DNA of 42,052 nucleotides, taken from contig NJBI01000031.1 of NCBI GenBank assembly GCA_005222975.1, positions 1 to 42,052 on the forward strand. Reading direction: 5' to 3'. Below are positions 17,334 to 25,530 of this stretch, one piece after another. Source of the DNA: Promethearchaeota archaeon Loki_b31 (GTDB lineage: Archaea; Asgardarchaeota; Lokiarchaeia; Sigyniarchaeales; SOKP01). Below the pieces are notes generated by a model that worked only from the letters and a program-made list of their open reading frames with translations, did not search any database and had not been told where the DNA came from. Position 1 is the first letter of the stretch, and the number at the start of each line of letters is the position of its first letter. The translations under genes and the position numbers were made by a program.

Positions 17334-18581
17334 ATGGCTAAACAAGTACTTGATATCGGTTTTTTCAGCACAATGTACAGTCAGATTAATGGTACTGCTC
17401 ATGCTGTTCGATTCTTATCCGAAGCAATCGCAAACCTTGGTCACAATGTTCATGTTTTTGCTCCTCGAGTTCAAAATGGGTACAAAAGGCCGAAAACTTT
17501 ACATTTTCACGAAATTGGGGGTGTAATGATTGCACCTAAAACGGGTTTTGTTTTAAGTGCCCCTATACATAAAATCTTTTTCTGCCAACACGATTATCTC
17601 GATATTTCCCACATCCATACGCATGCTGTTGTAGGATCCATGGCAGTAAATTGGTCCAAATATTTAGGGATTCCAATGATAGGAACCCATAATAGTCCTA
17701 TGCAGTATTACACGGCTCAATATGTTCCAATCATTGGTAAACTAATGACAAAAGGCGACCTTATTTGGAGATACGAACGCCATATAGTAGATAAATACGA
17801 TTTTGTTCATGTCGCTACTAAATCCAAAAAAGATTTGTTAAGAGATTACAGATTTAAAGAACCAATAGTTTGCATGACGAATGGTATTCACGATTTATAT
17901 TTTACAAACTTGAAAGAAAATGGGATTCGTGAAAAATATAATTTAGAAGGTAAAAAGGTCCTTTTATATGCATCAAGGCTATCCCCAGAAAAACACCCCA
18001 TAGATATTATTAAAATATTTAAAGAAGTACATAAAGCAATTCCTAATGCTCACCTATTATTAGTTGGAAGCGATGGTCCATCAACTGAACATGTAAAAAG
18101 AATAATTAATAAGAAACAATATCGAGATTTCGTTTCGTATGCTGGTAGAATACCTTTTCCAGATTTATTAAAATTATATGACACAGCAGATCTAACTTGC
18201 TTGTGGTCGTGGATTGAAGCTGAGGGGCTCGTCTTACTCGAAGCGATGGCCCAGGGAACGCCCTCTGTTGGAGCTAATGCATGTGGAATTAGCAATATAA
18301 TTCGACATGGTGAAACGGGATATTTGGCAAATAATCTCGATCAATTTAAAGATTACGTTATAAAGTTATTAAAAGATGATGATCTTAGGGCAGAATTTGG
18401 AAAAAATGCTCAAAAAGTAGCTCAAGATTATAGAGTAAGCGAAATCGCAAAAACATGGATTAAATTATACAATTTCACAATTAACGAACTCTATCCTTTA
18501 CGATACAATAGAAAAGATAGGAAAACTCGTGTGGAGTTAGTAAAAGAATTTATCCTACACTTGCCAAATGTAACCTTTTAA
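17334..18581 (+). CDS. GT4 family glycosyltransferase (GT-B fold)
   Basis: Retaining glycosyltransferase of 415 aa. N-terminal domain: FFSTMYSQINGTAHAVRFL with the glycine-rich acceptor loop, then NLGHNVHVFAPR and IHTHAVVGSMA. C-terminal donor domain: ASRLSPEKHPIDIIK (213-227) and the E-x7-E motif EAEGLVLLE (Glu295, Glu303), typical of nucleotide-sugar binding. Likely transfers a hexose to a lipid or glycan; relatives include lipid glycosyltransferases, but the acceptor cannot be told. No membrane segment is obvious. Its stop overlaps the stop of the convergent archaemetzincin gene by four bases, leaving no room for a terminator between them. Confidence 0.85.
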   Translation: MAKQVLDIGFFSTMYSQINGTAHAVRFLSEAIANLGHNVHVFAPRVQNGYKRPKTLHFHEIGGVMIAPKTGFVLSAPIHKIFFCQHDYLDISHIHTHAVVGSMAVNWSKYLGIPMIGTHNSPMQYYTAQYVPIIGKLMTKGDLIWRYERHIVDKYDFVHVATKSKKDLLRDYRFKEPIVCMTNGIHDLYFTNLKENGIREKYNLEGKKVLLYASRLSPEKHPIDIIKIFKEVHKAIPNAHLLLVGSDGPSTEHVKRIINKKQYRDFVSYAGRIPFPDLLKLYDTADLTCLWSWIEAEGLVLLEAMAQGTPSVGANACGISNIIRHGETGYLANNLDQFKDYVIKLLKDDDLRAEFGKNAQKVAQDYRVSEIAKTWIKLYNFTINELYPLRYNRKDRKTRVELVKEFILHLPNVTF

Positions 18582-19279
18582 AAATTATTTCTCTCTCTAA
18601 CTTTTTCTAGTTTTAATTTACATTTCTCACATAGATAAATAGATTTTCTATCAATTTCTTTAATATTTTTAGAGAAGCGCATAACACAATAATCGTTAAG
18701 GCAATGCCCACAATCTAATATTAAATGTCCAATTTCATGAATTACTTCTTTATAGATCCTCCTTTCTATCTTTTTCAATTTAAGATCTTCAAAATTAAAC
18801 AAATCTATCAGGTTATGAGTAGACACTATAGCACACATGTATTTAATATGTGCTTCTCCAAATAGAAATAATAAATTTTCATTACTACTAGAATAGATTG
18901 GTAAATTTGTCAATCCTAGGCCAATATCTAAATCATATTCAAATTTTTTATCAACAATAATTTCATAAAATTTATTAGTTGGTTGGAGGAGGACCTTTTC
19001 TGAAGATTTATTTAATAAATTATTTTCCTCCTTAACCCTTAATTCAAACATATCAGGGCGTATTTTTATATTTTCTATAAACTGAATGTCAAAAAAAAAA
19101 GAATCGAACGTTTGCTCCAAATGAAATCTCAACTTGTATAACATAGAAGTTGAAACATTACCTATAAAAATAATTCCCAAATGACATGGAAAAATAATTT
19201 GTCTATAAGTAGATTGATTTATTGGTAATGCTAGAGTTTGTTTATTTAAAATATCTTTACCATTTTGAAATTTTGACAT
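18578..19279 (-). CDS. amzA: Archaemetzincin-like zinc protease with altered metzincin motif
   Basis: Archaemetzincins are small zinc peptidases with a catalytic HExxHxxGxxH-type site and a Cys4 structural zinc. Here HEIGH (181-185) is followed by LILDCGHC, then CVM (198-200) and CEKC (217-220). Compared with the family, Gly8 is replaced by Leu188 and the third ligand His192 is one residue further away. The four structural cysteines (193, 198, 217, 220) are kept with near-normal spacing. Total 233 aa, slightly longer than usual. The family match is good; whether the catalytic zinc is bound normally is open. Divergent from the presenilin homolog, 119 bases apart. Confidence 0.8.
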   Translation of the reverse strand: MSKFQNGKDILNKQTLALPINQSTYRQIIFPCHLGIIFIGNVSTSMLYKLRFHLEQTFDSFFFDIQFIENIKIRPDMFELRVKEENNLLNKSSEKVLLQPTNKFYEIIVDKKFEYDLDIGLGLTNLPIYSSSNENLLFLFGEAHIKYMCAIVSTHNLIDLFNFEDLKLKKIERRIYKEVIHEIGHLILDCGHCLNDYCVMRFSKNIKEIDRKSIYLCEKCKLKLEKVRERNNF

Positions 19280-19398
19280 AATAATATTAGTTTAACAAAC
19301 GGTTATACTCTTTTTTTATTCATAATTATTATCTATTTAAGCTATTAATAATTTTATTAATTTAAATAATTATTATAAAAATCTTTCCTAATATTGTA

Positions 19399-20466
19399 AT
19401 GTCGGATAATCCTAAAACAATAAACTCTCAAGACGATGACCAAAGAGATGCTCAATTAAATTTGGAAATTAACGAGAAGCAAAAAGAAGTAATAGAAAAG
19501 GATTTTGTACCTCACTTTCTACCTACATACAGAATTAAATCTTTATTATACCCCTTACCTATTGTAATAGTTATTGTTTTTGCCGCTATTTTAGCCTATC
19601 TCACATTTTTTGTTGCGGGTATTCAGATTGAAGAAAGCTACTTCTCTGAAGACGAATTTGGTGCCTTGGGCGTCGTATTGAATGGAGCTATTTTCACTAT
19701 AGTGGCAGTAGTTTCAGCGTTTGTTATAGTCTTTTTTATAAAAAAATTTGGAATAGGCGTTTTAAAATACATTTTTGGACTGAGTTTTGCTTTTATAAGT
19801 TTCTTTATGACTCTATTGTTTTCTGAGGTAATTATATATTTAATCTTTGTTCAATTTCCTGAAACTACCTTCGTTTTGAAACTTTATTTTCTATTTATTA
19901 ATGTCTACTTACCAATACTGACGGCAATTTTAGTCTTTTTACTACTTTACAAATACTTTACTTCAAAATCAATTAATACAAAAAACTTAATCGTTTTATA
20001 CGTCAGCTTATTAATTAGTGCTTCGATGAGTATTATTTTGCCCTTTTGGAGCACATTAGCTATATTAATTGGCATCTCGCTTTGGGATATCTTTGGCGTT
20101 CTTTATAAACATGGTCCAATTAAAGCTATGATAGATATAGCTTCCCAAAATGACGATGAAAATAGCTTAACAAAAGCAGAAACAAAAGAAAAAATTAAAA
20201 ACGGTGAGATGATCTACGATACCTCTAAACTAGAGATTGGTATCGGAGATTTGGCTTTTTACAGTTTACTTACTTCCAGCGTCCTTATTTATTCAAATAA
20301 CATAATAATTATGATTTTAACCACAGTTGCAATTCTGATCGGAACAGGAATTACAATATCGGGATTAAAAAGAAATAAAATTTTGCCTGGGCTCCCAATT
20401 TCTATTTTCTTAGGCATAGGTGCTTTTTTCCTGTCTCAATTTGTAATAAATATCTTTTTTATATGA
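19399..20466 (+). CDS. Presenilin-type intramembrane aspartyl protease
   Basis: Polytopic membrane protein, 355 aa, with about nine hydrophobic segments (near 48-73, 89-114, 120-150, 160-184, 195-214, 215-234, 281-300, 301-321, 328-353). The catalytic aspartates are Asp230 in SLWDIFGVL (YD motif as WD) and Asp284 in LEIGIGDLAFYSLL (GxGD). The PALP-like motif is ILPGLPISI (330-333). After Asp230 comes KHGPIKAMIDIA, very like the KGPLRMLVETA of eukaryotic presenilins, and GxGD is followed by FYS, as in presenilin rather than signal peptide peptidase. A hydrophilic 45-residue loop links segments 6 and 7. The N-terminal 45 residues are acidic and cytosolic-looking. Substrates unknown; no nicastrin, APH-1 or PEN-2 homolog is in the window. 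Confidence 0.88.
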   Translation: MSDNPKTINSQDDDQRDAQLNLEINEKQKEVIEKDFVPHFLPTYRIKSLLYPLPIVIVIVFAAILAYLTFFVAGIQIEESYFSEDEFGALGVVLNGAIFTIVAVVSAFVIVFFIKKFGIGVLKYIFGLSFAFISFFMTLLFSEVIIYLIFVQFPETTFVLKLYFLFINVYLPILTAILVFLLLYKYFTSKSINTKNLIVLYVSLLISASMSIILPFWSTLAILIGISLWDIFGVLYKHGPIKAMIDIASQNDDENSLTKAETKEKIKNGEMIYDTSKLEIGIGDLAFYSLLTSSVLIYSNNIIIMILTTVAILIGTGITISGLKRNKILPGLPISIFLGIGAFFLSQFVINIFFI

Positions 20467-20541
20467 TTTTCGATTTCCTATATAATGGATTGATAAATTA
20501 TGTTCTTCATTAATTAAAAATTCAAAAAATTGAAAGAAATA

Positions 20542-21732
20542 ATGGTTGATTTAAGTCTTATTAAAACTTTTACGGTTGTTGGTGCGGGAACCATGGGGAG
20601 AGAAATAGCTCAAGTTGCTTTAATGTCAGATATGTTTGATAGGGTTATTTTAAACGATATTAACGAAAATGCTCTAAATAACGCGAAAAAATATATTAAA
20701 CTTGGTATAGAAAAAATTGAATCTAAAGGAAAGTTAGGCCAAGGATTAACCACGCTCTCTCTAATTAAAAACCTCATTATTGATAAAAGTCTAATTAGTT
20801 CTATTAAAGAAGCAGATTTTATCGTAGAAGCGATACCCGAAGTAATGGAATTAAAACAAGATTTATTCAAAGAATTAGGACAATACGCGCCAGAACATAC
20901 TGTATTAGCAACAAATACGTCAACGATGAGCATTTCTAAAATCGCCGAAGCGTCAAGCAGGCCCGAACAAGTAATTGGGATGCATTTTTTTACGCCTATT
21001 CCGTTACTCCGATTAATTGAATTAATTAAAGGAGAAAAAACATCTCAAAAAGCGTTTAACTTGGGTGTAGCAATTGGTCAAAAGCTACCAGCGCTCAAAG
21101 GCAAAAGATATATCGCAAAAATAGAAAAGGAAAGTCCAGGCTTTATTGTAAACCGCTTAACCATTGCGACAAGTCTCCTTTTTAATTGGATTTTAGATAT
21201 GGCTACGGATAAAGGAATACCTTACGAAAAAATTGACAGTGATTTTGTATCTTCCCCTGAATTAGGTCCCTTAGCTAAATGGGATTACTTAGGTTTGGAT
21301 GTTGTTTGCGATGTTATGAATTATTTTGTTAAAGAGATATCACCAGAGTTTGCCCCCGGTAAAACGCTCACAAATCTTCTTAAAGCGGGTAATTTGGGGA
21401 GAAAATCGGGAAAAGGTATTTATGAGTGGTTTGAAGGAAAGCCAAAAATTAGCTCTCATGAAAAAGCAGGACTATTTAGTCCAGAACACTATTACGCAAT
21501 CCAATTAAACGAAGGTTGTAGATTATTAGAGGAAAAAATTGTTTCTGGTTATAAAGTAATTGACGACACTATGTTAGCTGGAATGGACATGCCCGGACCT
21601 TTTGGAGCTGGTAAAAAGAATTACGAAAAATGGTCTCAAATGTTAGAAGATATTTCAGAATTAACTGGAATAGCCTATTTTAGACCGTGCAACTTAATGA
21701 AATCTGGAAATTTTCTAAAAATGAGAAAATAA
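20542..21732 (+). CDS. 3-hydroxyacyl-CoA dehydrogenase
   Basis: NAD-dependent oxidation of L-3-hydroxyacyl-CoA, a beta-oxidation or butyrate-type pathway step. The Rossmann motif is VVGAGTMGREIAQVAL near the N-terminus, the catalytic Ser/His region is ATNTSTMSISKIA and IGMHFFTPIPLLRLIELI, and SPGFIVNRL begins the C-terminal domain, which is present with GMDMPGPFGAG at the end. From the ATG at 20542 it is 396 aa; a TTG at 20530 would add four residues. Full length and all key residues appear intact. No thiolase, enoyl-CoA hydratase or acyl-CoA dehydrogenase is adjacent. A winged-helix gene follows 119 bases downstream. Confidence 0.9.
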   Translation: MVDLSLIKTFTVVGAGTMGREIAQVALMSDMFDRVILNDINENALNNAKKYIKLGIEKIESKGKLGQGLTTLSLIKNLIIDKSLISSIKEADFIVEAIPEVMELKQDLFKELGQYAPEHTVLATNTSTMSISKIAEASSRPEQVIGMHFFTPIPLLRLIELIKGEKTSQKAFNLGVAIGQKLPALKGKRYIAKIEKESPGFIVNRLTIATSLLFNWILDMATDKGIPYEKIDSDFVSSPELGPLAKWDYLGLDVVCDVMNYFVKEISPEFAPGKTLTNLLKAGNLGRKSGKGIYEWFEGKPKISSHEKAGLFSPEHYYAIQLNEGCRLLEEKIVSGYKVIDDTMLAGMDMPGPFGAGKKNYEKWSQMLEDISELTGIAYFRPCNLMKSGNFLKMRK

Positions 21733-21851
21733 TTTGTCATAAAGCTAAAATTAAGATATTAAAATTTTAAGTAAATAATTTTTCAAGAATAAATATTAAT
21801 TTACAGCATGTATTAACCTAAATAATCGATACAATTATTTCTTCATGAAAA

Positions 21852-22142
21852 ATGAATGAAAAAGATTCAGCTCCTAAAACCGGTTTCCAAAAAATTATAG
21901 ATTTTTTTAACAATAATCTTGAAATGAATCGTCCAATCGCAATCGCTGAAGTAGTTGAGAAAACCGGCTTTTCGTGGAGCTTCGTGAAAAAAACATTAAC
22001 TAAAATAAAAGAAGAATACGATGGATTTCATTTTGAAAAATCAGGAAGCACATGGATTATGTGGAAAGATCGAAATCATATAATAAAGAAATTGGACGAA
22101 ACCTGTTCTCGTTTTTTAAAAGATGATGAAAAGGAATGCTAA
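21852..22142 (+). CDS. Small winged-helix DNA-binding protein
   Basis: A 96-aa protein with a probable winged helix-turn-helix at about 12-72: PIAIAEVVEKTGFSWSFVKKTLTKI has the helix-turn-recognition-helix rhythm, and GFHFEKSGSTWIMWK forms a likely beta wing. No ligand domain is present. It could be a local transcription regulator. The nearest candidate operator is the perfect palindrome at 22,853-22,870 in front of the FrhB-like gene, about 700 bases away; this link is speculative. The 182-base gap after it shows no further clear feature. Confidence 0.65.
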   Translation: MNEKDSAPKTGFQKIIDFFNNNLEMNRPIAIAEVVEKTGFSWSFVKKTLTKIKEEYDGFHFEKSGSTWIMWKDRNHIIKKLDETCSRFLKDDEKEC

Positions 22143-22324
22143 ATGGCTTGTTCGATTCTTCATTTCTTACGCTTTCTAAGCATTTTACCCGAGAGGTATA
22201 AAATACAACAATCTGGGCAAATTAGGAAAATGTAGGCGGTAGAAGGAGAAAATTCTTACCTAAAGACTTAACACCTAATAATTTCAATATGTAAAAACTA
22301 TTTCATATTCTAAATTACTAGAGC

Positions 22325-22705
22325 TTACATAATTATGCTATTTACCGAATCTGGGGGATTAGACGAAAAAAAAGACTGGATCAATTCAATGTCGAGTTCG
22401 TTTAATAAGGTGGCGCTCTTACATGAAGCAATTAAGATTCCATAGTGGTTTAACGGTTGTATTAATATTGCCCCATTAGAACAATCAATTAGTATTCGTT
22501 TTAGATTACCAGCTATTATTTCACCAACAAATTGTTTTCCTATCCACCTTAGGGCAGCACATATAGCGGCAATAAGCGTACGATCGGTGTTTTTATCTAC
22601 AAAAGAAGCAATGGGTAAGCCTTCATTACCCACAACTATGATTGCACTAATTCCGATGTTTTTCTTACATACATTTTCTAGGTATTCTTCTAGATTAGAC
22701 ATCAT
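22325..22705 (-). CDS. Roadblock/LC7 domain protein
   Basis: A 126-aa single-domain Roadblock/LC7 protein. Typical pattern: ISAIIVVGNEGLPIASF (18-34), then the helix TLIAAICAALRWIGKQF, RILIDCSNGAILIQPLN and YGILIASCKSATLLNEL. In eukaryotes and in MglAB systems Roadblock proteins dimerise and scaffold or activate small GTPases. A Ras-like GTPase lies about 1.2 kb away on the same strand, so a functional pair is possible, though the FrhB-like gene lies between them on the other strand. Two consecutive ATG codons start the gene; either may be used. Confidence 0.85.
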   Translation of the reverse strand: MMSNLEEYLENVCKKNIGISAIIVVGNEGLPIASFVDKNTDRTLIAAICAALRWIGKQFVGEIIAGNLKRILIDCSNGAILIQPLNHYGILIASCKSATLLNELDIELIQSFFSSNPPDSVNSIIM

Positions 22706-22852
22706 AAATAGGAACTTTGATTTCGGTTAAAAATAATTTTAACAAGAAAATATTAGGAATTTTTAATATATATGTGTTTGCTAAGGGTGTAAAATAAAAA
22801 TTTTGAAATTTTTAAACTTTAATTTATGCGGTTTTGGCCTTAGAAAATAGAG

Positions 22853-22870
22853 AGTGTGAATATTCACACT
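22853..22870. promoter_or_regulatory. Perfect 18-bp palindrome, candidate operator
   Basis: AGTGTGAATATTCACACT is exactly self-complementary. It lies 65 bases before the GTG of the FrhB-like gene and directly upstream of TATA-like sequence (CTTTATATTTTA). Symmetry and position suit a dimeric regulator. No second copy was seen in the window. Confidence 0.55.
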
Positions 22871-22935
22871 AGCTTTATATTTTATGTTCCATTTTATAAA
22901 ACAAATTTTTATCTATAAAAATTATACATATTAAA

Positions 22936-23889
22936 GTGTCTAATTTAATGAAGATTGAAAAATCTAGTCAAGAACTTGAAAATGAAGTAATTTATGCTGG
23001 TTTATGCATTCATTGCGGAAGTTGTAACGCGTTTTGCCCACATATGGATTTTAATGAAGAAACGGGATTAGCTTATGTCGTTGACGAATGTGCTGAGACT
23101 GTTGGTTTGTGCTATAATGCATGCCCACGAAGTTTCCTTCCTATTTCCGAAATTGAACAAAAAATGTTCGGTCAAAATCGCGTTGACTTAGCTGTTGGGG
23201 TATATAAAGATATAATTCAGATTAAATCCAAAAATAAAGATGAGATTTTATACAATTTAGTTTCAGCCGCATTCGACTCTGGAATTGTTAAACATTTTGT
23301 TTTGAGCAAACCTAAAAGTAAAAAACCACCTGTTGCTTTTCCTGTAGTTGTTGATAGCGCAAATGATGCTAAACAATACATTCCTAACAACCCCAATCAA
23401 AACGCTGGGCCCTTAATCACTGGAATTGGAAGAGCTTATTTGGATAGAAAGCGGGATATAGGTATTATAGCGAATCCATGTCATCTTCAAGGCCTTGCAA
23501 AAATTATAACAGGCGATTTTAACACGGGGGCTGAGCGTACTTCCCTAAGGATAGGCTTTGCCTGTTCTTCTGGTGGAATGGCAGGTTGTAAATATTGTAC
23601 TGATTACACTGGAGAGTTTTCTGATATTTCTTATAGTCCATGGGGTGCACCTAAAGGTTCTGGAGAAGCATTTTTGATCGTTAGAACTGATGTAGGCCAA
23701 AAAGTCGTAGATCACGCAATAAAGAAGAAATTAATCGAAGTTACAGATAAAGAACCCGATCTTAGCGAAATGAAAAAGTTCATAAATAAGAAGAGAAAGA
23801 AAAACTTCTTAAATTTGTTAGGTAGAGATTTAATTCTTGCCAAATACTTGCATTTAAACATTGACGAATTTAAGGACTTACTCGAATAA
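22936..23889 (+). CDS. Coenzyme F420 hydrogenase/dehydrogenase beta-subunit (FrhB) family protein
   Basis: Iron-sulfur flavoprotein of 317 aa. The N-terminal 4Fe-4S motif is GLCIHCGSCNAFCPHM, a second Cys cluster is DECAETVGLCYNACPR, and the C-terminal FrhB signature includes NPCHLQGL and GCKYCTDYTGEFSDIS followed by IVRTDVGQKVVDHA. FrhB proteins bind FAD and F420 and exchange electrons between F420 and iron-sulfur partners such as hydrogenase, formate dehydrogenase or heterodisulfide reductase modules. No such partner lies here, so it may act alone or with a distant complex. Start GTG at 22936; the ATG at 22948 is an alternative. A perfect palindrome upstream suggests regulation. Confidence 0.85.
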   Translation: MSNLMKIEKSSQELENEVIYAGLCIHCGSCNAFCPHMDFNEETGLAYVVDECAETVGLCYNACPRSFLPISEIEQKMFGQNRVDLAVGVYKDIIQIKSKNKDEILYNLVSAAFDSGIVKHFVLSKPKSKKPPVAFPVVVDSANDAKQYIPNNPNQNAGPLITGIGRAYLDRKRDIGIIANPCHLQGLAKIITGDFNTGAERTSLRIGFACSSGGMAGCKYCTDYTGEFSDISYSPWGAPKGSGEAFLIVRTDVGQKVVDHAIKKKLIEVTDKEPDLSEMKKFINKKRKKNFLNLLGRDLILAKYLHLNIDEFKDLLE

Positions 23890-23902
23890 AAATTTGAAGT
23901 AG

Positions 23903-24454
23903 TTAACCCAAACCTATTTTTTTTTGTATTTCTTTTATTAATGTTTCAAATATAATTTTATTATCTTTACCCGATTTTGAGCTCGTTTCAAAAAGATAAG
24001 GAATAGCATGTTCTTTCTGAAACTCCTCAGCTTCTTTTCGCTGAACAGCTCGTCTAGCGTCAGCTAGATCAACTTTTTCTCCAATTAGTATAAACACGGG
24101 GTCTGAAGAATGGTCTTGAACAATATCGTACCATTCTTGAAGGTTCTGGAAACTTGTATATCTAGTAATATCGTAACATAACAGGCAACCGTGAGCACCT
24201 CTTGCATAATTCGGTAAAAAAAATCTGAACCTTTTTTCGCCAGCGAAGTCCCAAATTTGAAGTTTTACTATCAGATTTTCAAATTCCATCTGATAAGTGG
24301 CTAAATCCGTCCCAATAGTGATTTTCATTGGTGTAAAATGCCCCGTAATCAGCCTCTGTATCATGGTGCTTTTACCAACCCCCCCATCTCCTACAACGAC
24401 TACCTTAAAAATATATTTGCGTTTTTGCTCGCTTAATTGCGACATAATATACAA
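23903..24454 (-). CDS. Ras/Rab-like small GTPase (Asgard type)
   Basis: A 183-aa GTPase of the Ras superfamily. G1 is GDGGVGKST (22-30); G2 Thr lies in MKITIGTDL; G3 is WDFAGEKR (68-75). G4 is IGEKVDL, that is EKxD instead of NKxD, and G5 is ETSSKSG (156-162). The position of the catalytic Gln of Ras is Glu73 and the preceding Thr is Phe70. The C-terminus ends KKIGLG with no cysteine, so there is no prenylation site. The WDFAGExRFRF pattern is, to my knowledge, frequent in Asgard GTPases. Start at 24454 or Met4 (24445). Nucleotide specificity and GTP hydrolysis rate may differ from Ras because of Glu73 and EKxD. Confidence 0.9.
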   Translation of the reverse strand: MYIMSQLSEQKRKYIFKVVVVGDGGVGKSTMIQRLITGHFTPMKITIGTDLATYQMEFENLIVKLQIWDFAGEKRFRFFLPNYARGAHGCLLCYDITRYTSFQNLQEWYDIVQDHSSDPVFILIGEKVDLADARRAVQRKEAEEFQKEHAIPYLFETSSKSGKDNKIIFETLIKEIQKKIGLG

Positions 24455-24533
24455 TTATTTGAAATTTAAGTAATTACTATATAGATAAGATTTTAATAAA
24501 TATGATTTTAATAAATTAAAATAATTCTATAAT

Positions 24534-25439
24534 TTATTCTCTAGCTAAATCTCGATTAAATTTTTTATTTATTTTAGTAAGATTTTCGATTATGTTTTTT
24601 CGATTTTCTTCGGGCAATTCTTCCATTAAATTTTCTAAATTAGCTTGAATAATCTTATTCAAATCTTTATAGATAAAGATAAGTAAAAAGCTTGCTACAA
24701 AAGGAGAAATTATAAAAATTAAAAATGATATGACAGATATATTTAATGGTAGTGAACCCTCAATTCCAGTGCCCGGTAAATAATACGAAAATCTTGAAAA
24801 AGTGTTATCAATAAATAAAGTAAAACTTATATTTAAGACATTTAGGAATATGAATGTACTTAAGTTAACAATGCTTACAATTTTAAAACTCTTCAATTTT
24901 AGATGTGATATTACTTTATCTAAATCGCTTTTAAGTGATGTATTGTTTTGAGCTTGCGTACTGAGTTTATTATTATTATTTTTCAACCGAATTACTATTT
25001 TGGAATAATTCCATACATCAATTAGTATCCAATAAAACCCAAAAGTGTAGAGAAAGTTAAAAATTATGTTAAAAAATAGATTATAATATTGAATTAGCTG
25101 TGGATGATAATAAGATTCTGCTCCTATCCAAAACAATAAAATTAATTGGAGTATTGCCGTGAAAAACAATCGATTAGCCTGCTTTTTTTCTAATCCTATG
25201 GGGTTATAAGTAATTAAGGCGCTATTAGACGTGGTCCTCCATTTATTTGTGTTAATTATTCTGAAAAATACCGAATACGCAAACGTGATAATTGGAAATA
25301 ACAGTAGAAATAAATTTTCCCAAGATTGAGCGAGGATAAATAAATATAAAATAATAAAAATTATTATGTCTCTAAGTAAAGACTCGTTAAGTAATTCTCT
25401 TAGAAGTAAATAATTTTCATCAGAATTATTTTCACTCAT
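24534..25439 (-). CDS. Hypothetical multi-pass membrane protein, 301 aa
   Basis: Not recognised. Six hydrophobic segments are apparent, near residues 22-40, 44-62, 91-107, 121-143, 190-212 and 232-258. Both ends are hydrophilic; the C-terminal 40 residues (MEELPEENRKNIIENLTKINKKF) are charged and helical. No catalytic motif, cysteine pair or transporter signature is seen. It is 79 bases upstream of the small GTPase on the same strand, so the two may be co-transcribed, which would fit a membrane partner for a soluble GTPase without a lipid anchor. This is inference from position only. Confidence 0.65.
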   Translation of the reverse strand: MSENNSDENYLLLRELLNESLLRDIIIFIILYLFILAQSWENLFLLLFPIITFAYSVFFRIINTNKWRTTSNSALITYNPIGLEKKQANRLFFTAILQLILLFWIGAESYYHPQLIQYYNLFFNIIFNFLYTFGFYWILIDVWNYSKIVIRLKNNNNKLSTQAQNNTSLKSDLDKVISHLKLKSFKIVSIVNLSTFIFLNVLNISFTLFIDNTFSRFSYYLPGTGIEGSLPLNISVISFLIFIISPFVASFLLIFIYKDLNKIIQANLENLMEELPEENRKNIIENLTKINKKFNRDLARE

Positions 25440-25530
25440 TTTTTAATAAAAATGTTTTAAAAACATATATACTCTATGATATTATTAGTTCTAAATTATA
25501 GATTAACAATAATTACCAAAATATCCTTCG

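Noticed and set aside
22143..22235. 30-codon ORF directly after the winged-helix gene
   Set aside because: Short, no family, composition not clearly coding; the ATG follows the TAA by chance.
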